NCBI GenBank assembly: GCA_030295235.1
Contig: AP026130.1
Location: forward strand, 1,364,001-1,428,000
DNA: 64,000 nt
Direction of reading: 5' to 3'
Source of the DNA: Fistulifera solaris
Taxonomy: Eukaryota > Bacillariophyta > Bacillariophyceae > Naviculales > Stauroneidaceae
Position numbers and translations under genes: made by a program. Below, piece after piece: positions 21,900 to 33,500 of the stretch. Within the stretch, counting starts at the first letter, position 1, and every line of letters begins with the position of its first letter. The notes beneath the pieces are model-generated. The model had not been told where the DNA came from. It did no database searches and saw nothing but the letters and a program-made list of their open reading frames with translations.

Positions 21900-23819
21900 T
21901 TACATTCCATTCACAATGGCATTTTGAATATCTTCAAACGTGACAAGGACTTCCATAGGTGCCAAAACAGGCATACGCGTCGATCCGGGGCCACCACCAT
22001 TGGGACTCATCAGTTTGAAAGGACTGAGACTGCCCTTAGAAGCAGCATCGTCCCAAGTCACCCGTTTGCGCAGTTCTGATTGCACGCCCGTCAAGAGCAA
22101 GTTCGCGATGCGTCCATTGCGTTCCGTCATCCAATCCGGATCCAAATTCTTGCGCAACAATTCGGCAATAGCTTCGACGCGGACACCTTCCGCGGGGACC
22201 AAACCCTTCTCTTGCAACATGGCCAAGAACATAAAGGCAATGTCTTCGGCGGTGGGTTCGAAGAATTCAAGTCGCGTCAAGAAACGGCCTTTGAAACCAA
22301 TATCCGATACGAGGATACGCTGCAAGTCGACAGGAGCCCCGATCAATATAACCACCGGTGCATTGTCTTGTGCCAGTGCCTTGGCCATTTCACGGAGAGC
22401 TGCCGCACCATGATCACGCCCCCGCGGTCGAGCCGTCGATGGCAACAGCGTGTAGGGTTCATTCCACACCAAGACACCTCCCGCCGCGCGCTCCAGCAAA
22501 CGACGGACACAAAAGACAGTTTTGGCTTCACTACGAGGATCCACGAGATCCGCTCGACTGCATTCTACAACGTTGCGCGTTTGCACGGCTCCCATGTCGT
22601 ACAGGAGCGAGGCGGCGAGTTTCGCGGCCGTGCTACGACCTGTTCCTGGACTTCCCGTCAAACAGAAATGACGCGGAATGTGACGCGGCTGCAATTCCAG
22701 AGTCCGACGGTAACCGCGCATTTGGTTCTTGAAGGTTTCGAGTCCGACGATTTGTGCGAGGGCCTTTTCGAGAGGATCATCGGCAGGACATAGCGCATCT
22801 TGAACCATTTGTGCTTCAATTTCTTCTTCACTGAGAGAAGCTTGCGGTGCGGATTCTTCTTGATGCGCCTTGCGGACTTGTTCAAGTAGTGTATCCAAGT
22901 CATGCACTTGCTGAGGATTGATACCAGCACTGTACAAGGCATGCGGTTGTCGTTCGGCAATGTCCAAAAGTAGTCCTAGCACAATATCTCTATCTTCATG
23001 CATACCGTCATGTTGCTCCATACTCCTTTGCAGTTCCTTTTCCAATCGTTCACACGCGGCTTGTGCACTCGCCAGAACTTCATCATCGGTCGGTGGAAGT
23101 TTCTGTCCTTGTAGCAAAGCAATCACATTGGGACTGGCTCCATCGGCAATCGCGAGATCCAACGGCGTGTTATTGTCATTGTTCTTTTGCAAAGCACCTT
23201 CCGGATAAGCATTGTACAAGGCTTCGACGACCTCGAGCGGTGCATTGTAGTGCGCCGCATAATGCAAGGGCAAATTTCCGTGATTGTTCTTTTGGCAGCT
23301 CCTTCCGGATATACTTTCAACAACAATTTCTCTACATCGAGCGGTCCTTTCTTCCATGCCGTAAAGTGCAATGCCAGGTTTCCGTAGTTATTCGTCATAC
23401 TGGCTGCTTCAGGATACGCTTCGAGAAGTGCTTCGGTAACTTCGAGAGGAGCCCGAAAGGAAGCCGCCGAATGAAGAGGCAAGTTGCCGCGATCATTTTT
23501 GATTTGTGCTTCGTGTCTGTAATAGTGAGATAAACAAGATGTGTGTGAGATTAAAGTATTTGTTGTATCGAAGAATTGCAAAGGTTAAAGTGTTCTCTTG
23601 ACGACGAATGCTAACAATGAATAGCAATCGAGGGTAATCTCTCGCTCAAATTAAGCGCAATCCTCCTCAAGCAAGGGTGAATACAGACACGAATATCGGA
23701 AAGGCAACGCACCTTGTAGCTGGATCTTTCGCTCTCGCAATCGCCGCTTTCCATCCTTTTGCTAGATCATGCAAATCAACATATTCGCCGCCACTTCCTG
23801 CGACAGCTCGACTGGTCAT
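21900..23819 (-). CDS. Ankyrin-repeat CbxX/CfqX-type AAA protein with altered Walker motifs
   Basis: A 574-aa protein from two exons joined across a 196-nt intron (23517-23712; junction reads ATRHEAQIK). At least three ankyrin repeats (NDRGNLPLHSAA, NYGNLALHFTA, NHGNLPLHYAA) occupy ~residues 45-150. A ~120-residue linker is followed by the AAA module. The P-loop is GSPGTGRST, with Arg in place of the invariant Lys, and Walker B reads GGVLVWNEPYTL instead of a VLLIDEAYTL-type sequence. The arginine finger region and C-terminal lid (RNGRIANLLLTG) remain. ATP hydrolysis is probably lost or weak. One frame break at the T run 23290-23293 (A on the coding strand) disappears with one extra base. It is head to head with the canonical paralogue. 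The CbxX family includes the red-type Rubisco activase CbbX, but the ankyrin versions have no established role known to me. Confidence 0.8.
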
Positions 23820-24460
23820 GTTGTTGTGATGATTTGTGTGTTGTTGCTTTTATCAGAAGATTTTCAAGAAGGTCAGTTGTATTGAATAAATAGCACACAA
23901 GTCTTGCTACTGCTGCGTTGAGGTTCTGTTACAACAACAATAAAAACGCACTTGCTGTAGGGTCGTTGCTGATTGTTATTGTTGTTATTATTGCTGTTGT
24001 TGTTGAAAGAGGCGTGATGCCGCGCTTTTTCTCTCGACACGCAAGAGACGCGCGATCGAGGAAGATTTCCCTCCCTAAATTTTTCAGTCTCAACGGATCC
24101 ATTTTCTCGTCCATAGGCCGTTGAGTACCGTTTCAGTCACATGATTAGAAATTTCGTCTACTACAAAAATGAGAGTCGTGTAAACACAAAGAGAGGGTTC
24201 AACGGGCGCGCTTGTGCGGCGCGGTCCTCTCTTTTGCGGCAAATGCGGGTCGGCGGATTTCGCAACAACAACAATACCAAGAGCAACAAACTACAACAGT
24301 CTTTCTCTTGCTGCGCTGCTGCTCGTATCGATATCGTCCTTCTCTTGAGTTTTGTCACTAGAAAAGGCTGCATCTTATCTGTTTCGAAAGGCATCAAGTC
24401 GAAGCGCGCTCCAAGTTTAGTTTCAATTAGATTCATTCATTTTGAATTCAAATTGAAAAT
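23820..24460. promoter_or_regulatory. Divergent promoter of the two ankyrin-AAA paralogues
   Basis: This 641-bp region separates the two start codons. It has AAC-rich (CAACAACAA) tracts near both ends and a CT-rich stretch before the plus-strand start. Shared control of the pair is plausible, but no specific operator was recognised. Confidence 0.4.
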
Positions 24461-26264
24461 ATGTCAACGGATACAATAATGCACGATTTGTGCAAAGGCT
24501 TTGGTGCCTTGTTGATGCGCAGTAAGGTGAGTTTAAAGAAAAGGAAAAAAGTGAAGAGCCGATACTCTGATTTACTATCCGCTTCACTCAATCTGCATTC
24601 AAAATCGCTCGTCACTCAAACTACCAATCTTTCATTTATCGCAGGAACCGTCTTTTCCTGAAGAAGCTTCGCGTGTCAATGATCGCGGAAATTTGCCTTT
24701 GCATGCAGCTTGTAGTTATCAAGCTTCGCCGGATATTCTAGAAGCTTTAATTCGAGCGTATCCGGCCGGTTGCAGTCATCCGAATAGTACAGGAAATTTA
24801 CCCATTCATCAAGCTTGCATGTGGCAAATTCCTTCGGAATCGCTGGAACTATTATTGCACAAATATCCTGCCGGAGCGGCCGTGCGCAATCAGTACGGAA
24901 GTCTTCCTCTTCATATGGCTGCTTCCAATCAAGCATCGCCCGAAAACATTCGTCTTCTCATTGATGCGTATCCCGATGCATTGCATTTGCAGAATGATGA
25001 CGGCATGACACCCTTGGATTTGGCACTGGCGGATCAAGAGGCCGTGAGTGATGCGGTCATTGCACTCTTGGAGGGACGTCCGGCACCTCCGGAACTCACC
25101 AGACGTCAAAAAGCGGAAAAGTATCAAGAACGGGCGGCCGCCATAGAACGCAAATTGGCTTCCTTACAGAACACCGGATCGCGTCGTGACAATGATGTCA
25201 AGGTTGTACTGGCTGCCGTGCGACGCTTGGCCGATCGGATTCCGCATGCTCTCTATGTCGCTGGTGTCGATCCCAATCAATTGGAAGTGGCTCTTTCGGA
25301 AGCATCGCCACAGAGTGATCCGGATATCATTCTGCTCGAAACGATCCGTAAACGTGGCAGTGGTGTTCGTGATCGCGTTGAAGATCTTTTGGGTACCATT
25401 GTCGGACTCGAGCACATTAAATCACAAGTTCGTGGTTTGCGTCGTTCCGCGGAATTGAGTGACTTGCGTACGTCTCTCATGCCCTCGAAGAATTTGGTGC
25501 ACTTGTTGCCACCCGCGTTAGCACAAGAGACTGCGCGACCGGCTGCGAGTGCCATGGTCTTTTGTGGAAATCCGGGTACTGGTAAAACAGCTGTTGCGCG
25601 TTTACTGGCCAAAGTATACCACGAGCTGGGTGTCCTGCGCAAACCGAAATTTCTAGAAGTGGAACGAATGGATCTTGTGGGAAAAGATGTCGAGCAAACC
25701 AAGCTGAAGACGAAAGAAGTGCTAGAAGAAGCGGCGGGAGGTGTGCTGTTGATTGATGAAGCATACACGTTGGGGATGGCTAGTCGTCGGAACAAGGTGG
25801 ATGCGGGTGCATCGGCCATGGCAGAACTCGTGTACGCGATGCAAGACAATTCCAACAATCCCAGCTTCCCTTTGATTATATTGGCGGGCTTTACTTTGGA
25901 AATGCAAGCCTTCTTGGCATTCCAACCCGAATTACGAAAATGTTTTCCAGCTGTGTACGAATTCCCAGACTACTCATGCGCGGAGTTGGGCCAAATCTTT
26001 GGTGATTTGGCTGCTTCGAAAGGCTTTGATGTAGAAGAATCGTTGACATCATCGTTCATTGCAGGCCTTTTGGAACGCGAAACGACTCCAGCATGGCGGT
26101 CCGAACGAAATGGCCGTGTATGTGAAATGTTACTGACAGGTGTGCGTACACAAGTGCGCAAACGTATGCGTGTCGCACAAATGGAAGGAACGGATGACCA
26201 GTTTGATCCGCACTTGATATTGAAAGAAGATGTGGAGAATGTGATGAAGAGTGATTTCAAGTAG
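24461..26264 (+). CDS. Ankyrin-repeat CbxX/CfqX-type AAA+ ATPase, canonical
   Basis: A 561-aa protein from two exons (24461-24526 and 24645-26264) joined across a 118-nt GT-AG intron; the junction reads RSKEPSFPE. Ankyrin repeats NDRGNLPLHAAC, NSTGNLPIHQAC, NQYGSLPLHMAA and NDDGMTPLDLAL cover ~residues 30-160. The AAA+ domain has an intact P-loop GNPGTGKTAVARLL, intact Walker B GGVLLIDEAYTL, sensor region PLIILAGFTLEM and the lid RNGRVCEMLLTGV. It is expected to be an active hexameric ATPase. The ankyrin repeats would select the partner. The reading frame is clean. The lack of a signal peptide points to a cytosolic or nuclear location rather than the plastid, so it is not the plastid CbbX itself. 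Confidence 0.87.
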
Positions 26265-26491
26265 TAGTAACTGATTTTTAAAAAAACTTGACAACGATAT
26301 ATGTTTGTTTACCCCTTTCAAATACTCGTCAGCTTTGAAAGTCCGGCAATATGACCGAGAGCTGATGGATCAGAAACGAATAAAGCAGCGAAAAATAATC
26401 GCATCAGCAGAAATGGGTTATTGTCATTAAACCGCGAACTTTTAAAAAAAATCTAGGGGAATATAATCTTTTCCGCGTAGAGTCAACCTGG

Positions 26492-26870
26492 CCATGATGT
26501 GTAATTCAAACGCTGCTAAAGACTGTTTCATTGCAACAGCGACAAAGAGGTTCATGATGTTTTGCTGAACGAACGAATTGTCGGCAGCACTGTAGCCCAA
26601 AAGAATATGCATTCATGACTGAAGTGCAGTCGTGGCGAATACGAACAACACTTTTATCCATAGTAAATACGGAAAGACGACGTTTCGCAAGATTCTTCGA
26701 CGTAAAATATCATGGCGTGTAATGAAAAGGCTGCTAAAGACTGTTTCATTGCAACAGCGACAAAGGGGTTCATGATGTTTTGCTGAACGAACGAATCGTA
26801 GGCAGCGCTGTAGCTCAAAAGCATATGCATCCATGACTGAAGAGCAGTCAGGGATAATTTGCGCTCATAC
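26492..26870. repeat. 219-bp direct duplication
   Basis: Two copies of ~155 bp start near 26492 and 26711. They share GCTGCTAAAGACTGTTTCAT, GAGGTTCATGATGTTTTGCT (GGGGTTC in the second) and a CATGACTGAAG end, with about 10 percent divergence. The copies lie tandemly at a 218-219 bp step. No coding sense is evident. The remainder of the 846-bp intergenic gap shows no gene. Confidence 0.8.
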
Positions 26871-27110
26871 ACTTTCGACCATAATACTGTTTTGGTAGTT
26901 TGAGGCAGACGGAAATTCCGCCTTATGCCTAAGATGTCAAACCTTTTATAGTTCAATAAACAATGTCAATTCATTCATTCATGTTCATGTTCATGTATAC
27001 CAAAGTCGATAATTATTCGATTTTATTTCCTTTATAGCGCATCTTTGTATTTCGTTTATTAAGACTAAAGTTTGCTTATTCCGAAAGACGACGCCGTTTA
27101 CAACATAAAC

Positions 27111-28537
27111 ATGACAACGAACGACTCTCCGCAGCAGGTGATGCAAATCATTGCAAATTCCGACTTGTGGTCGCATCATTTCCTTCCCTTTTTAACATTT
27201 CAAGACGTCGCTCATTGCGAGCAAGTGTTTCGTTGCATTGATAAAGAAAGAACATGGGAACGTTTGTGTGCTCGAGACTTTTCATTGCATACACAAGAAG
27301 CACCAGATAATTCCTTTCGAGCAATTCGTCGAGACATTAAGGAGTGGAAACAAATCTATCGACGCTGGCGGGCTTGGCACATTCATACGCATCACGTGAC
27401 AACAACTCAACAAGGATATGATGCGATACAACTGTATCAGGACATACAAGCTTTCTACATCAGGCAACAGCAACAACAAAGACAACCAAGGTCTTATCAA
27501 GAGTCCCTGGCTCCTGCCTTAAACAAGAAAACGCTGCAATCGTGGGCGGAGCACCCGCTTGTACCATCGGATCTCGTTGCTTGGTATGCCGTATGTGGAG
27601 GACAGCACACGCTTTCGAGGAATAACAGTGATGAGGACTTCTGGGCAGCATTTCTGGGCTGTTACACATGCTATGATGCTTATTATGCTATGCGTCTTGT
27701 TGATGCAAAAATGGTTGGACCCATGGGTGTGCACAGCCAATCCAATTATCCCAACATTCATGTCTTGGTAGCTGTTTGCGTCGGGAATCCCAGGCTGTGT
27801 TTGTCGGTGAAAAAGATCCTGTGAACGATCCGCATGGTCGCCAAGTGCGGATGCATCCCTTTGGTGAAACCGACCAGAACTTTATCGTTGTTGGGGATCA
27901 AGGCATTTTGCATTATTTACAAGAGTACGTGAAACGATTGACAACGGGAATGTTTCCGATTGCGCCCCCACCACAAGGACCAGGTTTCGTGCTCTTTCCA
28001 GATACTGGAGATGCTGTGTCCGTTTCTATCACTCACGGAATTGAAATCCGAGCAAGCGCACGGTGGTTTCCTACATTCAGCGACAACAATAATCAGCCAT
28101 GGCAAGAAGACGAGGAAGGATTGAACTTTGGCTACAGTTTTCGTATGCGAAAGGTGGATTCTTCCTTCGGAGGAACTTGTCAACTTGTATCGCGGCATTT
28201 TGAGTTCGTCAATGGCCACGGTGTAGTGCGGCGCATTGACGGAGACGCAGTGGTGGGGAAACAACCTCTCCTCTTTTATACCGGATCTGACGGCAGGGAT
28301 TCGTTTGGGTATCATGATATAGGACCTGCCGGAGACAATCTAGTTTATTTGGATACGGTGTTTACCTATCAGAGTCAAACAGGCCCCACCGCTGGAACCA
28401 CGCGTCAAGATACGCACGGAGCACACGTAAGGGGATACTTTCGTTTTATTCCAGGAACTATCGAAAAACCCAATGGTCCAACGTATGACGTTCCTTTCAA
28501 TCCTTTTCCTTTGACAGTTCCATTTCCCTTTTACTGA
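27111..28537 (+). CDS. F-box protein with SUKH-like and C-terminal ApaG domains (FBXO3/SKIP16-like)
   Basis: Probably the substrate receptor of an SCF ubiquitin ligase. It has an N-terminal F-box-like helix set (LWSHHFLPFLTFQDVAHCEQV, ~residues 18-60). A middle SMI1/KNR4-like region follows (~145-290: ALNKKTLQSWAEHPLVPSDL, DEDFWAAFLGCYTCYDAYYA). The C-terminal ApaG domain covers ~350-475 (YSFRMRKV, CQLVSRHFEFVNGHGVVRRI, VVGKQPLLF, GAHVRGYFRF). That order is the one found in FBXO3 of animals and SKIP16 of plants. The frame breaks at the T run 27775-27777, and one more T joins the halves into 475 aa. The protein ends in a Pro/Phe-rich tail and is tail to tail with the next gene, 146 bp apart. 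Confidence 0.82.
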
Positions 28538-28683
28538 GGTTACCGTGCTGATGCTTTACCTGCTCTTGCTTGTCTGGAGTCTGGAGCACCCCCAACGAAC
28601 TAAGAGTGTCTTCGATCGAAAGGACAAATTTTTGAATATGCAAGTAAATATCTTTGATTATGTATTAGAAATCGTTTCAGCCT

Positions 28684-29904
28684 TCACTGTAGATCTTGAA
28701 CAGCTGGGTGTCGCTCATGGTCATTCAGTTCGTTCCAGAGTTTCACAAGCGAATCAGCTCCCCATACCACGGAATTCCACGCCATCTCCACCGTTTCTAC
28801 TGGATGAGTGACCCGATCGAGTGCGAAACCCCCAACGTTTTGCAAGATTGTCCCGACTCCTCCATGACGCTCCAATTGCCTCAAAAGAAGTCGTTGAGCC
28901 TGTCGACGAAGTAGTTTATTGCTGATATGCATCAATCGAGTTGTATGATACAACTGAGCTACAACGCGCTCCAGTCCTACCATGAGCGGAGCATCCTCAA
29001 AGTTGCTGTACACGTGTTGAACTAAGCCGTCTACAAGTATGATCGGACAGCCGATGAGTGCTGTCATAGCAGCAACGGGCCAAAGAGTCATCCCTAATGC
29101 AACAGCTAAGAGAGGTCGATCTTTGGCAGCATCTGTACCCCATTGTAGTGTAGAAGCAACAGCAGGGCCCAATGGAGGCCATAGAACTTTCATACGATCC
29201 TTTCTCCTTTTCGTCTGTTTTGCTTGTGGCTTCCCATCATGTGTCTTCTGACCAGAGCTCGTGGATGATGGTGAAGCATCTGTTTCATCAAGAAATTCGA
29301 TATTCGACGATCCCTCAATCGGTTGCCGCATCATGAGATCAGCTGGAGTGACTGTCGACACAAAGGATTGCAACGAAGCGATAAAGATTTGTGCAACAGT
29401 CAAAGCCACGTCCGCAAGCTCTTCAGCTTCATCTCTTTCGATCGCCCGCAATGTTCCCTCAACATCTTTGAGTAGTGACGCTGCTGCGTGTATTGCCTTG
29501 GTAATGTCGCTTTCTGTAACTTCGCTCATCTTATTCCATTGTGGTGTCATTTCCGTGTCCATTTCACGACCATCTACTCCATCAACTTCTAACAGTAAAG
29601 AATGATGTTGTCGCATATCTTGTAAGCAAGCTTGTGCGAGTAATTTTCGTTCATCGTCCGTCTGATTATTTAACTGTGTCGCAACGTGCCCGACGGCATC
29701 TGCTAAACTCTCGGTCGTTCGCATAATTGCCTCTCCCAGCTTGCCGTTACTTTCAATCTCATTTAACGTACGATCCGCATGATGTAAGAAGTTCGCTGCT
29801 TCTTCGATGATTCTTTCTGCAACGTTTTCGCGCTCCTTTTCCATGTGAGCGGCTTGCTCCAAATCGGACCTCATGAGGGAGCTTGTGTATAAAGGTCTAT
29901 TCAT
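28684..29904 (-). CDS. Unknown protein with one hydrophobic hairpin
   Basis: 406 aa in one frame, not recognised. Residues 1-~185 are acidic and predicted helical, with heptad-like spacing of Leu/Ala (possible coiled coil). A Lys/Arg cluster (KQTKRRKDRMK, ~230) precedes a hydrophobic stretch at ~260-295 (LLAVALGMTLWPVAAMTALI then GCPIILVDGLV) that could form one long or two short membrane helices. The C-terminal ~100 residues are amphipathic with many Arg and Gln. No signal peptide. It may be lineage-specific. Confidence 0.55.
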   Translation of the reverse strand: MNRPLYTSSLMRSDLEQAAHMEKERENVAERIIEEAANFLHHADRTLNEIESNGKLGEAIMRTTESLADAVGHVATQLNNQTDDERKLLAQACLQDMRQHHSLLLEVDGVDGREMDTEMTPQWNKMSEVTESDITKAIHAAASLLKDVEGTLRAIERDEAEELADVALTVAQIFIASLQSFVSTVTPADLMMRQPIEGSSNIEFLDETDASPSSTSSGQKTHDGKPQAKQTKRRKDRMKVLWPPLGPAVASTLQWGTDAAKDRPLLAVALGMTLWPVAAMTALIGCPIILVDGLVQHVYSNFEDAPLMVGLERVVAQLYHTTRLMHISNKLLRRQAQRLLLRQLERHGGVGTILQNVGGFALDRVTHPVETVEMAWNSVVWGADSLVKLWNELNDHERHPAVQDLQ

Positions 29905-30530
29905 AGCGTATTGTTAACGTCTATCTTTCTGCTTCAAAAATGGTTGTGTTTTTCTTGGAGAGATCGACGATCGACGCGAGAAATAAAGCGCGAGAGAAAA
30001 TTTGAGAGAACTGCGTCTTTCGTCGTCATCATCGTGACTAATTCGAATCTCTGTGACCCAAAGTGTATGTTACTTTTTGCACGACTACAGTTCAGTCACA
30101 AGTTTATTTTTTCTTCCGAGCTAGGCAGCTTCGTGACCTTTCTTTATTTATGCATAAATCATAATTTAGATGTTTCCTTACAGAAAGGAAACACTCTTTT
30201 GTAGCATTTGGATTGCACCAAAGGTTTGAATGATGGCAAATTCTTACCAATACTAAGTAATTACCTGGTAGGATCGTCGTCATGTTATTTCAGTCATGAC
30301 CTGATGATGTGATCATTCCGGCACTCGAGTGTTACCCTTAATGTAGGTAGTCAGTACCGCTTCTCCCGAATTATCGACTGACTTGTTTTCTCGTTTTCTC
30401 TTTCTCTTCGACCCGCCAGCATCGTCATTATTTCGATCGATCGTATTGCCCATCGGATGCTTTTATAATATCATCTCTTCTTCCTTTCACTTGTTTATAA
30501 CACAAATACTGTGTGATTCTCCTGTAAAAA
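29905..30530. other. Intergenic, probable divergent promoters
   Basis: About 625 bp between the unknown minus-strand gene and the ABCC transporter. No recognisable gene or shared repeat. The 3' part is pyrimidine-rich (TTTCTCTTTCTCTTCG) just upstream of the transporter start, as expected for a leader. Confidence 0.4.
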
Positions 30531-33500
30531 ATGTGCCCGAATCCTCCCGAGTCGCTCGACGCAGTGCCTGCAAACGAAAGCAAAAGGAATGTAATGTTTC
30601 GTCTCCATCTATTTCAAACAAAAATGAAGGACGCGAAACTGCTGCTTTCCATAACAACAACAACGACGACGACGACAACCGAGCCGTGCGATCACCCAAT
30701 CCTCTGCAATCAGCTTCCTTTGTATCGAAATTGTTCTTTTCCTGGCCATATCCCTTATTGCAACTGGGAATGAAGCGTCCTCTAGAAGACGCCGATCTAA
30801 GTGAGATTATGGAAGTCGATTCAAGCGCATTCAATGGAGCTTACTTCCAGCGTATGTGGCAGCGCGAAAAGAAGTCAGCAATACAAGCAGCACGATAGCG
30901 CGATTGCATCACGCCTTCTTTTGGGACTTTCTACGAACCTTGTGGTATGTGCAGCCATTCATGGCGTTGGGTTGTGCGGCACGAGTCGTACAAGCCGTAG
31001 CGCTCGGATTCTTTATCGATTCGCTGGAAGACAACACTCGCGATAATGACACTCAAGTTATTGGATACGCAGCGCTCATCTTGGCTTGCGGGTGTATAGT
31101 GTTGATGGAGCATCATCATGTATTCTTCTGGAACTGGAGGAGAGGCATGCAATATCGACTGTCAGCAGTGGCTGCTATTTACGAGAAAAGTCTTCGTTTG
31201 CCTTCGCTTTCCTCGTCGGAAAGCAAAGTCTCAATATTGAATTTGGCTTCAAATGATGTCGACCGGTTCCTTTTAGCATCTCTTTTGCCGGGCATTTGTT
31301 TTGGGCACCGTTGCAGTCCCTCGCTATCTTAGCAACAGGTGTGGCTTTGATGGGTGTCGCTTTTCTAGCGGGATTTGTACTACTCCTTGTGGTATTTGTG
31401 CCTCTGCAATTCTATTTGAGTCGAAGATTCGCGTCGTTGCGACAACACATTGCAGGTTTCACTGATCAGCGCGTTCATCAAGTCAAAAATGCACTGAAAG
31501 GGATTCGCGTCATTAAATGGCAAGCGATGGAGTATGCATGGCAAAAAAGAATTCAAGCGACGCGAGCGCAAGAAATGGAAAAGATTATTTACGCTAATCA
31601 TCTCAAAGCATGGAACGAAGCGCTGTTTTTGTTACCAACATTGTCGTGGCGATGACTATCTTCTTTGTGCATGTCATCGTGTTGGGGAAAACGCTTGAAC
31701 CTGGGCATGTTTTTACAGTTTATTCGTTGATGAATATCCTTCAGTTAGAAATGACCAAGCACGTCTCGCTAGGCGTCATGGGCGTGAGTGAACTGTCGGT
31801 GAGTCTGACGCGACTGCAAGCCTTTTTCGAACTGCCGGAGTGGTCTAGTAGCGCGCAAGCTGTTACAAATAGGGAGAAAGACGACGGCAGTCACGTCGGC
31901 AATGCTGACAACAACAAAGAAGTAAACGATGCGACAAGTCAAAGTAGTTTGGTCTTGTCGTTGCGCAATGTTACGTGCCATTGGAATCATAACTTTTCTA
32001 ATGATCTCGCATTGGGCGACCCCGTGGTTGCATTGCACAATATTACCTTGGATTTTCCAGCTGACTCTCTAACCGTCATTTTGGGAGCAGTCGGTGCTGG
32101 CAAGAGTGCGTTGCTACAATGTTTAATTCAGGAGTTACCAGTGGCCAGTGGAACTTTTCGACGGCAACAACGACACGATTTGACCATGGCGTACGCAGCG
32201 CAGGATCCGTGGATGATGGATGGAACTGTTCGGGACAACGTTTGTATGGGATTGCCGTACGATCATGAATTTTATGACGAAGTCATGACAGCTTGTGCAT
32301 TGCAAGAAGATCTTCGACAATGGCCGAAGGGAGATTTCACGTGGGTGGGTGATCGAGGTGTACAGTGTAGTGGAGGACAACGTGCACGTATTTCGTTAGC
32401 TCGGGCACTTTATCGTCGAGCGCAGCTACTCATTTTGGACGACCCTTTAGCTGCTGTCGATGCTGCAACAGGATTTCATTTGTTTCAATATGCGATCTTG
32501 AAAGTCGCTCGACAACATTCTTTATGTGTTGTCTTGGCAACTCATCAACATCAGCATTTGATGACCACATCATCCTCATCAGATTCAATGGACTATTGCC
32601 GCTGCGTGTGGATGAAGCAAGGAACAATTGAATGCGTCGGAACATACGATGAATGCATGGCTAAAGCGTATGGTACCGAAATAGAGACAAAAGCCGTCGT
32701 ATTCGAAGCCGAAGCCAAACAGATCACTCGATCGAAAGCTATTGATGATGAGAGCGATCACCTTTCACGAAATAAAGACGATGGCGACGAGGACGAAATA
32801 GCAGACCATCCTTCGAGCGCAGAAGAAGATGGCGCAACGAAAGAGAGAGAAGGGGACGAGGATGATATGAAGGAAGCCAATGTTCAAGGATTGGTTCGTC
32901 TAGATACTTACACTCGGTACATCAAAGCAATGGGCGGTTTGTGGGTTGGTGCCTTTCTTTTATTTTGTTTAGCATCACGCAGGGCAGTGTCTTGGTCACT
33001 GTTGCGACTTTCGGACGATGGGCGGAGAGCAATGACCAAGATTCGTGGGATATTGTAGGTTTAGCGTTAGGTTTGACTGGAGCTGTGGTTGTATTGGGCA
33101 TTTTCCGGGCATTTTTGTCGCTTAACTTGACAGTTAAAGCATCGCAACGTTTGCATGATCAGATGACCGAGTCTGTATTACGCGCCCAGATTTCATTTTT
33201 TGATACCAACCCACTCGGTCGGATTTTGAATCGCTTCAGCGCCGATGTCGGTTCAAATGATGACATGCTACCACCTACTCTCTTCGACTTTAGTGTTGTT
33301 CTGTTCATTGTTCTTGGTGCTTTGGCCACCACCGTAACCACGCTGCCCTTCACGCTAATTGCTATCCCACCGCTGCTGTGGTATTTCTGGTGGGTTCGAC
33401 GCATTTTCGTGACAAGCACCCGTGAATTGAAACGTCTCGAAGGCTTGGCACGTTCCCCACTTTTGCCATGCTAAATGAAAGTGCCAGTGGCATCGCCACA

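Noticed and set aside
21900-26264. Plastid Rubisco activase CbbX pair
   Set aside because: Both proteins have ankyrin repeats and lack a signal peptide. They are family relatives rather than CbbX itself.
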